Positions 8,036 through 15,877 of a stretch of DNA of 64,000 bases are shown in pieces. This stretch comes from Longispora fulva (GTDB lineage: Bacteria > Actinomycetota > Actinomycetes > Mycobacteriales > Micromonosporaceae). Made by a program: the position numbers and the translations under genes. Every line of letters starts with the position of its first letter. Position 1 is the stretch's first letter. The stretch lies in NCBI RefSeq assembly GCF_015751905.1, contig NZ_JADOUF010000001.1, positions 1,798,001 to 1,862,000 of the forward strand. Direction: 5' to 3'. The notes under the pieces were generated by a model. That model searched no databases and was not told where the DNA came from. It saw only the letters and a list, made by a program, of their open reading frames with translations.

Positions 8036-8524
8036 TCAGGTGGCCGATCCGGCCGCCGCGCCGGTCGCCCGGTCGGTGCCCCAGCGGGCCACAGCCGCCT
8101 CCAGGTCGAGCTGGCGGCTGCGGGCCTCGCCGTCCCAGTCCTCGGCCGGCACCCGCCACATCACCTCGAACTCGATCCCGTCGGGGTCCTTGGCGTAGAT
8201 CGACGTGGACACGTGGTGGTCGGTGGCGCCGACGATCGCGCCGCGTTCCTGGAGCCGCTCGGCCACCGCGAGGAGCTCGCCGAGGGTGCCGACCTCCCAG
8301 GCCAGGTGGTAGAGGCCGACCTGGCCCCGGCGCGGCGTGGTGGCCTGGGGGCCGACGGCGAACAGGCCCAGGTCGTGGTCGTTGGCGCTGCCGGCGGCCT
8401 TGAGGAACACCGCGCCCGGGTGGGCGGCGGACACCTCGAACCCCAGCGTGTAGGTGTAGAAGTCCACGGCGACGTCGGTGTCGCGGACGTAGAGCACCGC
8501 GTGGTTGAGCCTGCGGACGGCCAT
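8036..8524 (-). CDS. VOC-family (glyoxalase/extradiol dioxygenase fold) protein
   Basis: The 162-residue product begins MAVRRLNHAVLYVRDTDVAVDFY, the opening strand and helix of the vicinal-oxygen-chelate fold. The metal ligands are visible: His in LNHAVLYV, His in GLYHLAWEV and Glu in DPDGIEFEVMW. Members include glyoxalases, catechol 2,3-dioxygenases and resistance proteins, and the substrate is unknown here. AAAGGAG precedes ATG 8524. It is divergent from a MarR gene, and two perfect palindromes lie between them, so it is the probable target of that regulator. Confidence 0.88.
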   Translation of the reverse strand: MAVRRLNHAVLYVRDTDVAVDFYTYTLGFEVSAAHPGAVFLKAAGSANDHDLGLFAVGPQATTPRRGQVGLYHLAWEVGTLGELLAVAERLQERGAIVGATDHHVSTSIYAKDPDGIEFEVMWRVPAEDWDGEARSRQLDLEAAVARWGTDRATGAAAGSAT

Positions 8525-8537
8525 GTCGACTCCTTTA

Positions 8538-8588
8538 GTTGACGTGTCAACCAACCTAGCACATGGTTGACGAGTCAACCAATATGAT
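8538..8588 (+). promoter_or_regulatory. Double MarR operator and marR -10 box
   Basis: Two perfect 14-bp palindromes, GTTGACGTGTCAAC (8538-8551) and GTTGACGAGTCAAC (8566-8579), lie 28 bp apart centre to centre between the VOC gene and marR. TATGAT (8583-8588) follows, 6 nt before GTG 8595. The MarR protein probably represses both genes from here. Confidence 0.78.
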
Positions 8589-8594
8589 GTGGGG

Positions 8595-9047
8595 GTGGAT
8601 ACCCGCTGGTTGACCCCCGAGGAGCTGCGCTCGTGGCGCTCCTACACCACCCTCACCGAGCTGCTCGAGGTCGAACTGGGCCGGGACCTGGGGCCCAGCG
8701 GCCTGTCGTACCCCGATTATCTGGTTCTCGTCATGCTCTCGGAGGCCGAACGGCACCGGCTGCGGATGCAGGACCTCGGCGCGGCCCTGTCGTGGTCCAA
8801 GAGCCGCCTGTCGCACCAGCTGCGCCGGATGGAGGGCCGCGACCTGGTCACCCGGGAGGACTGCCCGTCCGACGCGCGCGGCACCTACGCGGTGCTCGCC
8901 CCCGCCGGGCTCGCCGCGATCCGGGCGGCGGCCCCGCTGCACGTGGCGAGCGTGCGCCGCCTCGTCGTGGACGTGCTGACCCCCGACGAGCTGGCCAGTC
9001 TCGGCGCGCTGTCGGCGAAGCTGCTCGACCGGCTGCGCCCGCGGTGA
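8595..9047 (+). CDS. MarR-family regulator (TTGA-N4-TCAA type)
   Basis: The 150-residue product has a winged helix: PDYLVLVMLSEAERHRLRMQ, then a recognition helix around WSKSRLSHQLRRMEGRDLV, and a wing ending TREDCPSDARGTYAVL. It belongs to the same subfamily as the MarR at 25538-26011: RWLTPEELRSW and RWLTEPERRAW open the two proteins, and SWSKSRLSHQLRRME resembles NSSQSRLSHAVARLE. The GTG at 8595 lies 6 nt after TATGAT, so a leaderless start is likely; GTG 8589 is an alternative. It probably controls the divergent VOC gene. The ligand is unknown. Confidence 0.9.
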   Translation: MDTRWLTPEELRSWRSYTTLTELLEVELGRDLGPSGLSYPDYLVLVMLSEAERHRLRMQDLGAALSWSKSRLSHQLRRMEGRDLVTREDCPSDARGTYAVLAPAGLAAIRAAAPLHVASVRRLVVDVLTPDELASLGALSAKLLDRLRPR

Positions 9048-9090
9048 CGTGACCTGGGTCAACCGCCGCGATGGCGGGCGCCGGGCCGCC

Positions 9091-9127
9091 GATCCGGTGG
9101 GGGAGGATCCTCCTCCCCCACCGGATC
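9091..9127 (+). terminator. Long perfect hairpin after marR
   Basis: 17-bp perfect arms (starting GATCCGGTGGGGGAGGA) with a 3-nt loop form a very stable hairpin 43 nt after the marR stop. No T-run follows, so it is a terminator by position and stability only. Confidence 0.55.
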
Positions 9128-9152
9128 GCACCGGGGATGCGAAGATCAACTC

Positions 9153-9695
9153 ATGCAGGGAATCGTCACGGCCGTGAGCCGAAGCGGGGTACACGAGTTC
9201 AGCAAGGACAACCAGCCGTCGATCCGGCTGCTCGCCGGCCTCGGCGTGCAGGACGACGCGCACCTGGGGGTGACCGTCCAGCACCGGTCCCGGGTCGCCG
9301 CGGATCCGACGCAGCCGAACCTGCGGCAGGTGCACCTGATCGCCGCCGAACTGCTCGACGAGTTGGCCGCCGCCGGCTTCGACGTGGCCGCCGGCCAACT
9401 GGGCGAGAACGTCACCACCCGGGGCCTGGACCTGATCGCACTGCCCCGGGGGGCCCGGCTCCTGCTCGGCGACACCGCCGTCGTGCGGGTCACCGGACTG
9501 CGCAACCCGTGCGAGCAGATCAACGGGTTCCAGACCGGGCTGCTCAAGCAGGTCGTGGGGCGCGCCGACGACGGCACCGTCGTGCGCCGGGCCGGCATCA
9601 TGGGGATCGTCGTGACCGGTGGCGAGGTGCGCCCCGACGACCCGATCTCCGTCGAACTGCCGCCGCCGCCGCACGAGCCGCTCGAGAGGGTCTGA
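9153..9695 (+). CDS. MOSC-domain protein
   Basis: The 180-residue product is a compact MOSC domain (molybdenum cofactor sulfurase C-terminal fold). It has the QPNLRQVHLIAAELLDEL and GQLGENVTTRGLDLIALP segments and the conserved cysteine in VTGLRNPCEQINGF. MOSC proteins bind or transfer sulfur or the molybdenum cofactor, and stand-alone bacterial members (YiiM/YuaD type) reduce N-hydroxylated compounds. GAAGAT with a 6-nt spacer may give a leaderless start at ATG 9153. The methyltransferase gene starts 3 nt after its stop, so the two form an operon. Confidence 0.86.
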   Translation: MQGIVTAVSRSGVHEFSKDNQPSIRLLAGLGVQDDAHLGVTVQHRSRVAADPTQPNLRQVHLIAAELLDELAAAGFDVAAGQLGENVTTRGLDLIALPRGARLLLGDTAVVRVTGLRNPCEQINGFQTGLLKQVVGRADDGTVVRRAGIMGIVVTGGEVRPDDPISVELPPPPHEPLERV

Positions 9696-9698
9696 GCC

Positions 9699-10313
9699 AT
9701 GCGCTATCAGGATGTGGTAGGCGCGCTGCGCACCGCCTACGACGGCGGGGCCGCCGGCCGCGACCGCGAGGTCAAGGATCCGTGGAAGGTCACCGAGCGC
9801 GCGGACTTCCTCCGCCGGCTGACCGACGAGGGCCGCGAACGGCTGCTGGAGGTCGGCGCCGGCACCGGCCAGGACAGCTCCTACTTCCGCGACAACGGCC
9901 TCGACGTCGTCGCGGTCGACCTGTCCCCGGAGATGGTGGCGCACTGCCGGGCCAAGGGCCTGACCGCCCACGTCCGCGACTTCCTGGACCTGGGGTTCCC
10001 GCCCGGTTCCTTCGACGCGGTGTACGCGCTGAACTGCCTGCTGCACGTGCCCGACGCCGACCTGCCGGCTGCCCTGGAGGCCATCGCGGCCGTGCTGCGC
10101 CCCGGCGGCCTGTTCTTCCTGGGGGTGTACGGCGGCGTGGACTACGAGGGCCCCCTCGACGAGGACGAACACGACCCGCCGAGGTTCTTCTCCTGGCGCA
10201 CCGACGCGCGGATCCGGGAGTTCGCGGCCCGGTCCTTCGAGGTCGTCGACTTCCACGTGGTCGGCACCGGCAACCAACGCTTCCAGTCCCTGACCCTGCG
10301 CAGGCCCGTCTAG
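9699..10313 (+). CDS. SAM-dependent methyltransferase, class I
   Basis: The 204-residue product has motif I LLEVGAGTGQDSSYF, the acidic end of strand 2 (VVAVDLSPEMV), and the post-motif FDAVYALNCLLHVPDADLPAAL followed by LRPGGLFFLGVYGG. These are the landmarks of small-molecule class I methyltransferases. The substrate is unknown. It is translated 3 nt after the MOSC stop and shares that transcript, which ends at a clear terminator 17 nt beyond. No membrane or signal segment is seen. Confidence 0.88.
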   Translation: MRYQDVVGALRTAYDGGAAGRDREVKDPWKVTERADFLRRLTDEGRERLLEVGAGTGQDSSYFRDNGLDVVAVDLSPEMVAHCRAKGLTAHVRDFLDLGFPPGSFDAVYALNCLLHVPDADLPAALEAIAAVLRPGGLFFLGVYGGVDYEGPLDEDEHDPPRFFSWRTDARIREFAARSFEVVDFHVVGTGNQRFQSLTLRRPV

Positions 10314-10329
10314 CCGCTGCCGTGCCCCA

Positions 10330-10363
10330 CCCCCCGACGCCGCCGATGTCGGGGGGAATTTCT
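10330..10363 (+). terminator. Terminator of the MOSC-methyltransferase operon
   Basis: A 9-bp stem (CCCCCCGAC/GTCGGGGGG) with a 9-nt loop is followed by AATTTCTT. Confidence 0.82.
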
Positions 10364-10371
10364 TGATGTGG

Positions 10372-10403
10372 CGGTATCGATAAGAATGAAACTTTGATAC
10401 CGT
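10372..10403 (+). promoter_or_regulatory. Inverted repeat over the -10 region of the metE-like gene
   Basis: CGGTATC (10372-10378) and GATACCG (10396-10402) form a perfect 7-bp inverted repeat with a 17-nt spacer. The right arm overlaps TACCGT, a possible -10 box 8 nt before ATG 10412. It is a candidate operator; no local regulator gene is obvious. Confidence 0.45.
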
Positions 10404-10411
10404 TTTGTACT

Positions 10412-11470
10412 ATGAGTCTTTCCACGGAACAGATCGGCAGCATTCCGCGCCCCGCAGAGCTCATCGCCGGCGTCCAAGCACACGCCGCGGGCACTCTGTC
10501 CTCCGAAGACCTAACTGTGTTGTCCGACAATGCGTTACGGGACACCATCGAACGACTTGAGGCGACCGGATCCCCGGTCGTCACCGACGGCGAGCAGACC
10601 AAGCCCAGCTTCGCCACCTACCCGGTCGGGCCGCAGTTCGACGGCGAGGGCATCGTGCTGCCCTTCGCCGACGGGCACACCCGCCAACTCCCCCGCCTGG
10701 TCACGGGCCCGTTCCGCTACCAGGTGTACGCCGACGAGTACCTGGTGGCCGCCCAGCGTTTCGCCACCGTCCCGGTCAAGCAGGCCGTGATCGCGCCGTC
10801 CGCGCTGAGCCTGTTCTACCCGGCCGACGGCGTCGCGGGGTATCCGCGCGAGGAGTTCCTCGCCGACCTGATCGACGGGGCCGAGGCGGACGTGCGCCGC
10901 AGCCTCGACGCCGGGGCGCACGTCGTGCAGCTCGACTTCACCGAGGGCCGCCTCGCCGTCAAGCTCGACCCCAGCAAGGAGCTGCTGCGCTCGCTGATCG
11001 ACCTGAACAACCGGCTCCTGGAGCGGTTCTCCGACGCCGAGCGGGCCCGGATCGGTCTGCACACCTGCCCGGGCGGCGACCAGGACTCCACGCACAGCGC
11101 CGATGTCGACTACGCGGAGCTGCTGCCGGACCTGTTCCGGATCGAGGTCGGCAACGTCTACGTCGCCCTGGCCGGCGAGTCCGACCCGGAGCGCGCCCTG
11201 TCGGTCATCGCACAGCACGCCCGGTCCGACCAGAAGGTGTTCGTCGGGGTCACCGACCCGATCGACCCCCGGGTGGAGACCGCGGAGGAGGTGCGCGACC
11301 GGGTGCTGACCGCCGCCCGGCACATCCCCGCCGACCGGCTGGGCACGTGCGACGACTGCGGATTCTCGCCGTTCGCCGACGACGTGTCGACGTCGCGGGA
11401 GATCGCGTTCGCGAAGATCGCGGCGCGGGTGGAGGGCACCAGGCTCGCCGCCGAGCAGCTCGGGGTCTGA
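10412..11470 (+). CDS. MetE-like (cobalamin-independent methionine synthase C-terminal family) protein
   Basis: The 352-residue product corresponds to the catalytic barrel of MetE, about half the length of full MetE. It shows the SIGSIPRP-type opening (IGSIPRPAEL), the DGEQTKPSF segment, and late metal-site motifs: HTCPGGD (His and Cys) and CDDCGFSPF (Cys). The family transfers a methyl group to homocysteine or related thiols through zinc. Stand-alone barrels can use corrinoid proteins or small methyl donors, so the methyl donor here is uncertain. It has no neighbouring partner gene. ATG 10412 is chosen over an in-frame ATG at 10394 because the latter overlaps the promoter region. Confidence 0.82.
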   Translation: MSLSTEQIGSIPRPAELIAGVQAHAAGTLSSEDLTVLSDNALRDTIERLEATGSPVVTDGEQTKPSFATYPVGPQFDGEGIVLPFADGHTRQLPRLVTGPFRYQVYADEYLVAAQRFATVPVKQAVIAPSALSLFYPADGVAGYPREEFLADLIDGAEADVRRSLDAGAHVVQLDFTEGRLAVKLDPSKELLRSLIDLNNRLLERFSDAERARIGLHTCPGGDQDSTHSADVDYAELLPDLFRIEVGNVYVALAGESDPERALSVIAQHARSDQKVFVGVTDPIDPRVETAEEVRDRVLTAARHIPADRLGTCDDCGFSPFADDVSTSREIAFAKIAARVEGTRLAAEQLGV

Positions 11471-11529
11471 CCGGGTGGCGGGGGCCGCCCAGGGTCCCTG
11501 CCGCCCCAGCCCCTGCATGGGGTCACGGA

Positions 11530-11570
11530 GCCGATCTGCCCGGCGGCGCGAGTTCGCCGGGCAGATCGGC
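11530..11570. terminator. Bidirectional hairpin between convergent genes
   Basis: Perfect 16-bp arms (GCCGATCTGCCCGGCG and its complement) with a 9-nt loop lie between the metE-like gene and the opposing membrane-protein gene. There is no T-run. Confidence 0.6.
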
Positions 11571-11606
11571 GAGCCGGCCCGCGCACAGTCGTACCGTGAC
11601 GAAAGC

Positions 11607-11957
11607 CTAACCCCGGGTCAGCCACCGCCAGCGCGGCAGTTCCGTGACCACTGTGGCCGCCGCGAGCACCGACACCCCGACGGCGACCGGCGCCGGCCAC
11701 GCCCACCACGACGACACCACCGCCGCGACCAGCTGCAGCACGACCAGCAGCACTGTCACGGCCCCGGGCACGGCCACCAGCACCTGCTTCTTGTCCCCCG
11801 GCGTGCCGAACACCGTCGGCAGCCCGATCAGGACCAGCACCGACACCACGGCTAACACCACTGAGTGCCGGGCAAGGGCCCACGGGGTGGCCACCCACGC
11901 GAACAGCTCGGTCGCGAACCGCAGCACGGACGGCAGCCGGTCCCCCGGCCGGGTCAC
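11607..11957 (-). CDS. Small membrane protein (DUF2568-like)
   Basis: The 116-residue product has about four hydrophobic segments (about residues 10-25, 28-48, 60-85 and 90-108). It carries an internal PTVFGTPGDKKQ loop that I associate with the small YrdB/DUF2568 membrane proteins. The function is unknown. Its GTG start overlaps the HIT-gene stop by 4 nt (GTGA), so it is translationally coupled to that gene and is the last gene of a short operon read leftwards. Confidence 0.72.
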   Translation of the reverse strand: MTRPGDRLPSVLRFATELFAWVATPWALARHSVVLAVVSVLVLIGLPTVFGTPGDKKQVLVAVPGAVTVLLVVLQLVAAVVSSWWAWPAPVAVGVSVLAAATVVTELPRWRWLTRG

Positions 11958-12427
11958 GACGGCGACCCGTCGAAGTGGGCCCGGAGCCGATCGGCGTACG
12001 GGCGGCGCTCGGCGGCGGTGGCGTACTCGGGCAGCGGTCGCGTGCCGTAGAGGAGGTCGTCGGGGTACCGGGGGAACACGTGCACGTGGTAGTGCCACAC
12101 GTCCTGGTAACCGGCGGGTTCGTTGTGCTGGCGGGTCGACACGCCGGCGCATCCGTAGCTGGCGCGCAGCGCGACGGCCACCTCGCGGACCAGGTCGTGC
12201 ACGGCGTGTCCGGCGGCGGACGGCAGGTCATAGAGGGTCTCATGGTGGGCGGTCGGCACGACGAGCACGTGGCCCCGGTTCTTCGGCCACATCCGGGGCG
12301 AGATCAGCGCCAGGGCGGCGTCGGTGCGGCGCACGATGTCCGGCGGGCCGCTCAGGGCGTCGCCGCCGCCGGCCGCGAGCCGGCAGAAGGGGCAGTCGTA
12401 GTCGGGGGGCGCGTGGGTCACGGTCAC
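11954..12427 (-). CDS. HIT-family nucleotide hydrolase/transferase
   Basis: The 157-residue product has the histidine-triad motif WHYHVHVFPR (His-x-His-x-His) near residue 111-120. The upstream half has CPFCRLAAGG and RMWPKNRGHVLVVPTAHHETLYDL. HIT enzymes split nucleoside phosphoramidates or dinucleotides; the exact substrate is open. The CPFC pair could help bind zinc, as in some HIT proteins. The GTG at 12427 is used as start, although a second GTG 6 nt downstream is equally possible. It is followed by the overlapping small membrane protein gene. Confidence 0.9.
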   Translation of the reverse strand: MTVTHAPPDYDCPFCRLAAGGGDALSGPPDIVRRTDAALALISPRMWPKNRGHVLVVPTAHHETLYDLPSAAGHAVHDLVREVAVALRASYGCAGVSTRQHNEPAGYQDVWHYHVHVFPRYPDDLLYGTRPLPEYATAAERRPYADRLRAHFDGSPS

Positions 12428-12434
12428 CCGATGA

Positions 12435-13331
12435 TCATGCCAGGGTCCATGCCGCCGTGGCCTCGTGCAGAGCCGCCACGCACGCGGCCACGGCGGGGTG
12501 GGTGGCCGCGCCCCGCCGGTAGGTGACCCGGGTGCGCCGGCGGGCGGCGAGCGGGACCAGGCGCACCCCGACCGGCGGCTGTGCGGCGGCCAGTTGCGGC
12601 ACGAGCGACACGCCCTGCCCTGCCGCGACCAGCGCGAGCACCGCGGCGAAGTCGTCGGCGTGGTGGCGCACCAGCGGGGTGAAACCGGCCGTGCGGCACA
12701 CCTGCGTGGCCACCGCGTGGCAGGCCGTCCCGGGACTGCCCACGATCCAGGCGGCGTGCCGTGCCCCGCCGACCGGGTCACCGCCCAGGTCAGGGCTGTC
12801 GACGGGTACGGCAAGATAGACCGTCTCCTCCAGCAGCGCCACCGCGTCGAGGGCCTGGTCGGGCTCGACCGGCATGATGTCGTAGTCGTGCACCAGGGCC
12901 ACGTCCAGCCGCCGTTCGCGCAGCGCCTCGGGCACCGCGACCGGGTCGAGCTCTGTCACCCGCAGTTCGAGCCCGGGGTGCTCGCGGCCCAGCGTGACCA
13001 GTGCCGCCGGCAGCAAGGTCCGCACCGCGGTGGGGAACGCGCCGATCCGCAGCGGTCCCGACAGTCGCCCGCCGACCGTGGCCAGCGCCGCACTGGCCCC
13101 TTCGAGGGCGGCCAGCACCGCCTCGGCGTGCCGGACGAGCACGACACCGGCCGGGGTCAGCACCACCGTGCGCCCCGTCCGTTCGAGCAGCGGCACACCG
13201 GCCTCGCGTTCCAGCACGGCGAGCTGCTGGGAGACGGCGGACGGCGAGTACGTGTGCGACCTGGCCACGGCGGCGATCGTGCCCAGCTGCGCCAGGTCGC
13301 ACAGCAGTCTGAGTCGGCGGACATCGAGCAT
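12435..13331 (-). CDS. LysR-family regulator
   Basis: The 298-residue product has the usual N-terminal winged helix-turn-helix (MLDVRRLRLLCDLAQLGTIAAVARSH, with SPSAVSQQLAVLEREAGVPL as recognition region) and a C-terminal periplasmic-binding-type effector domain. TAAGCT and a 6-nt spacer precede ATG 13331, so the mRNA is leaderless. An 11-bp perfect inverted repeat covers this promoter. It is divergent from the DapA-like aldolase gene and is the probable activator of that gene and repressor of itself. It lies 8 nt upstream of the HIT gene on the same strand, so the two may be co-transcribed. Confidence 0.93.
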   Translation of the reverse strand: MLDVRRLRLLCDLAQLGTIAAVARSHTYSPSAVSQQLAVLEREAGVPLLERTGRTVVLTPAGVVLVRHAEAVLAALEGASAALATVGGRLSGPLRIGAFPTAVRTLLPAALVTLGREHPGLELRVTELDPVAVPEALRERRLDVALVHDYDIMPVEPDQALDAVALLEETVYLAVPVDSPDLGGDPVGGARHAAWIVGSPGTACHAVATQVCRTAGFTPLVRHHADDFAAVLALVAAGQGVSLVPQLAAAQPPVGVRLVPLAARRRTRVTYRRGAATHPAVAACVAALHEATAAWTLA

Positions 13332-13368
13332 CAGTTCAGCTTACGGTGGTGCGCACAAAGCTGAACTG
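13332..13368 (+). promoter_or_regulatory. LysR binding site, 11-bp perfect inverted repeat
   Basis: CAGTTCAGCTT (13332-13342) and AAGCTGAACTG (13358-13368) are perfect inverted repeats separated by 15 nt, directly next to the LysR start codon. The left arm contains the complement of the LysR -10 box (TAAGCT). Confidence 0.75.
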
Positions 13369-13401
13369 GACCTGACGGTCGCGCCCGGCGAGGCTGGACT
13401 C

Positions 13402-14283
13402 ATGACACTCACCGGCCTGTACGTGCCCCTGATCACCCCGTTTGACACCACCGGAGCCGTGGCCCTCGACGCGTTGGAAGCCCTCGCCCGCCAGGTTCTC
13501 GCCGCCGGGGCCACCGGGGTGGTCGCGCTGGGCACCACGGGAGAACCGGCGGCCCTCACCGGCCCGGAACGCCGGGCCGTCCTCGACACCGTCGCGCGGG
13601 TCTGCCGGGAACGCGGCGCGGCACTCCTGGTCGGGGCGAACACCCCCGCCGAGCTCGACGCGCTGCGGGACCGGCCCGAGGTCGTGGCCGCGCTGAGCCT
13701 GGTGCCGCCGTTCACCCGACCGGGCGAGGCCGGGGTGCTGGCCCACTTCCGCCGGCTCGCGGGCGGCAGCCCCGTACCCGTCGTGATCTATCACGTTCCC
13801 TACCGGACCGGGCAGAGCCTGTCGGCGGTGGCCCTGCGGCGGCTGGCCGCGCTGCCCGGCGTGGTGGGCGTCAAGTACGCCGTCGGCGGGATCGACGAGG
13901 ACACTGTCGCGTTGATGGCCGACCCGCCGGCCGGGTTCGCGGTCCTCGGCGGCGACGACGTGTTCGTCTCACCGCTGCTGGCCCTCGGCGCGCACGGCGC
14001 GATCCTCGCCTCGGCCCACGTGGCCACGGAACGGTTCGTCGAACTCGTCGAGGCGTGGCGGTCCGGGGACGCCGTTCGGGCCCGGGCCCTCGGACACCGC
14101 CTCGCGGAACTGGCCGCGGCGCTGTTCGCCGAGCCGAACCCCACCATCGTGAAGGCGGTGCTGCACGCCCGGGGGGTCATTCCCACGGCCGGCGTCCGGC
14201 TGCCGCTGCTGCCCGCGGGTGGGGAGACGACGCGCGCGGCCCTGCACCACGCCGAGGCGCTGCGGCCGGCACACGTCGGGTAG
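13402..14283 (+). CDS. DapA/NanA-family aldolase (dihydrodipicolinate synthase-like)
   Basis: The 293-residue product is a class I Schiff-base aldolase barrel. GLYVPLITPFD opens it, GTTGEPAAL is the carboxylate-binding loop, VVIYHVPYRTG holds the catalytic Tyr and the RTG motif, and VVGVKYAVGG holds the Schiff-base Lys. The Tyr motif reads YHVP in place of the usual YNVP. The family includes dihydrodipicolinate synthase, N-acetylneuraminate lyase and sugar-acid aldolases. Control by a private LysR regulator points to a catabolic aldolase more than to lysine synthesis. That is an inference from context. Confidence 0.87.
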   Translation: MTLTGLYVPLITPFDTTGAVALDALEALARQVLAAGATGVVALGTTGEPAALTGPERRAVLDTVARVCRERGAALLVGANTPAELDALRDRPEVVAALSLVPPFTRPGEAGVLAHFRRLAGGSPVPVVIYHVPYRTGQSLSAVALRRLAALPGVVGVKYAVGGIDEDTVALMADPPAGFAVLGGDDVFVSPLLALGAHGAILASAHVATERFVELVEAWRSGDAVRARALGHRLAELAAALFAEPNPTIVKAVLHARGVIPTAGVRLPLLPAGGETTRAALHHAEALRPAHVG

Positions 14284-14347
14284 CCGCCCGATGCCCGACG
14301 TGACCTGCAGCCCTTGCCCGGCGCGGCGGGGCGGGCGACCCGAAGGG

Positions 14348-15775
14348 CTACGCCCGCTGGGCGTTGGCCGGCCGCGTCCTCGCCGCGACCGTGAGGGCGA
14401 CGACGACCAGCCCCGCCGCGACCGCGAACGTGATCCGCATGCCGGTGGCCACGGCCCCCGGGCCCGCCGTCGTGACGTCGGTCGTCGCCGAACCGAGTGC
14501 GAACACGGCGCCCATGACGGAGGCGCCGGTGACGAGTCCGAGGTTGCGCGACAGGTTGAGCATGCCGGAGACCACGCCCCGCCGGTCCGGGCTGACATCC
14601 GTCATGACGGCGGTGTTGTTGGCCGTCTGGAACACCGCGTAGCCGACCGTGGTGACCGCGATGGGGACGATGTAGCCGGCGACGCCCGACGACGCCGGCA
14701 GTACCGCCAGCAGGCCGCACCCGGCGGTCATCGCGGCGAGTCCGACGACCGTCATCCGCCGCACCCCGAACCGGTCGGCGATCCGGCCGGCCGGTACCCC
14801 GGTCACCGCGGTGACCAGCGGTCCGACGGACAGCGCGAGTCCCACGAGCGCCTCTTTCAGCCCGAGGGCGCGCGACAGGTAGAACGGCCCGACCACCAGC
14901 GTCGCCATCATCACCGTCGAGACGAGCGCGCTCATGGCCAGGCTCGCGCTCAGCGCCCGGTCGCGGAACATCGCCCACCGGATCAGGGGTGATGCGGCCG
15001 TCGCCTCGGCGCGGACGAACAGGGCGACCCCGACGGCCGCCGCGATGAGGAGTGCCGCGTTGAGCGTGCCGAACCTGCCCCGCCCCAACGTCATGGCCAG
15101 CGCGTACGCCGCGAGGGTCCCCGCCAGCAGCAGCGTGCCCACGTGGTCGAACCGCGCCCGGTCGGCTTTCGGCTCCCGGCGGTCGGCCGGCAGGTGGCGG
15201 TGGGCGAGGACGAGGGTGAGGACGCCCAGGGGCGCGTTGACGAGGAAGATCGACCGCCAGCCCAGTTCGGCGATCAGGACGCCGCCGAGTGAGGGCCCCA
15301 GGGCGGTGCCGATCGCCGACATCGTCCCGAGCAGTCCCATGGCGCTGCCGGTCCGCGCCTTGGGCACCGTCTCCCCGACGAACGCCATGGTCAGGGCCAT
15401 CATGATGGCGGCCCCGAGTCCCTGGGCAGCGCGGGCGGCGATCAGCAGCGGCAGGGTCGGCGCGGCCCCGCACAGCACCGACGCGGCGGTGAACAGGGAG
15501 ATACCGGCCAGCAGGAGCCGGCGGCGGCCGATGATGTCCCCGAGCCGGCCGACGCTGACGATCAGGGTGGTGATGGCCAGCAGGTAGGCCAGGACGATCC
15601 ACTGGACCTCCTGGAAGGAGGCGGTGAACGCGTGCGCCAGCGTCGGCAGGCCCACGTTGGCGATGCTGGTGCCGAGGGAGGCCAGCAGCATCGACAGCGA
15701 GAGGCTGGCGAGCGCCCACCGGGCCGACGACGTCAGCCCGGTGGGCTGGTCCTGTAGTGCGCTGGGCGATGTCAA
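14348..15775 (-). CDS. MFS drug exporter, DHA2 (14-helix) type
   Basis: The 475-residue product is a proton-coupled exporter with about 14 hydrophobic helices. It carries the motif-A type loop GRLGDIIGRRRLLLAG after helix 2 and the motif-C region GTALGPSLGGVLIAELGWRSIFLVNAPLG typical of drug:H+ antiporters. The substrate is unknown. It follows the methyltransferase gene by 102 nt on the same strand. Together with the divergent XRE-cupin regulator this looks like a modify-and-export or self-protection unit. The operon assignment is an inference. Confidence 0.92.
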   Translation of the reverse strand: MTSPSALQDQPTGLTSSARWALASLSLSMLLASLGTSIANVGLPTLAHAFTASFQEVQWIVLAYLLAITTLIVSVGRLGDIIGRRRLLLAGISLFTAASVLCGAAPTLPLLIAARAAQGLGAAIMMALTMAFVGETVPKARTGSAMGLLGTMSAIGTALGPSLGGVLIAELGWRSIFLVNAPLGVLTLVLAHRHLPADRREPKADRARFDHVGTLLLAGTLAAYALAMTLGRGRFGTLNAALLIAAAVGVALFVRAEATAASPLIRWAMFRDRALSASLAMSALVSTVMMATLVVGPFYLSRALGLKEALVGLALSVGPLVTAVTGVPAGRIADRFGVRRMTVVGLAAMTAGCGLLAVLPASSGVAGYIVPIAVTTVGYAVFQTANNTAVMTDVSPDRRGVVSGMLNLSRNLGLVTGASVMGAVFALGSATTDVTTAGPGAVATGMRITFAVAAGLVVVALTVAARTRPANAQRA

Positions 15776-15877
15776 GGTTCGGCTTCCTTCTCCCGGCGAC
15801 TCCCGGTCCCGGGACGCCTGGTCCGTGCTTCCTGTGGTCCGGGCTGCCCGGCGGATGGTGGGAGCGGTGCCTGCCGG

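Noticed and set aside
8556-10277. Long minus-strand frame opposite marR, MOSC and methyltransferase genes (573 codons)
   Set aside because: It covers three real genes in the opposite direction and has low-complexity composition typical of an antisense shadow.
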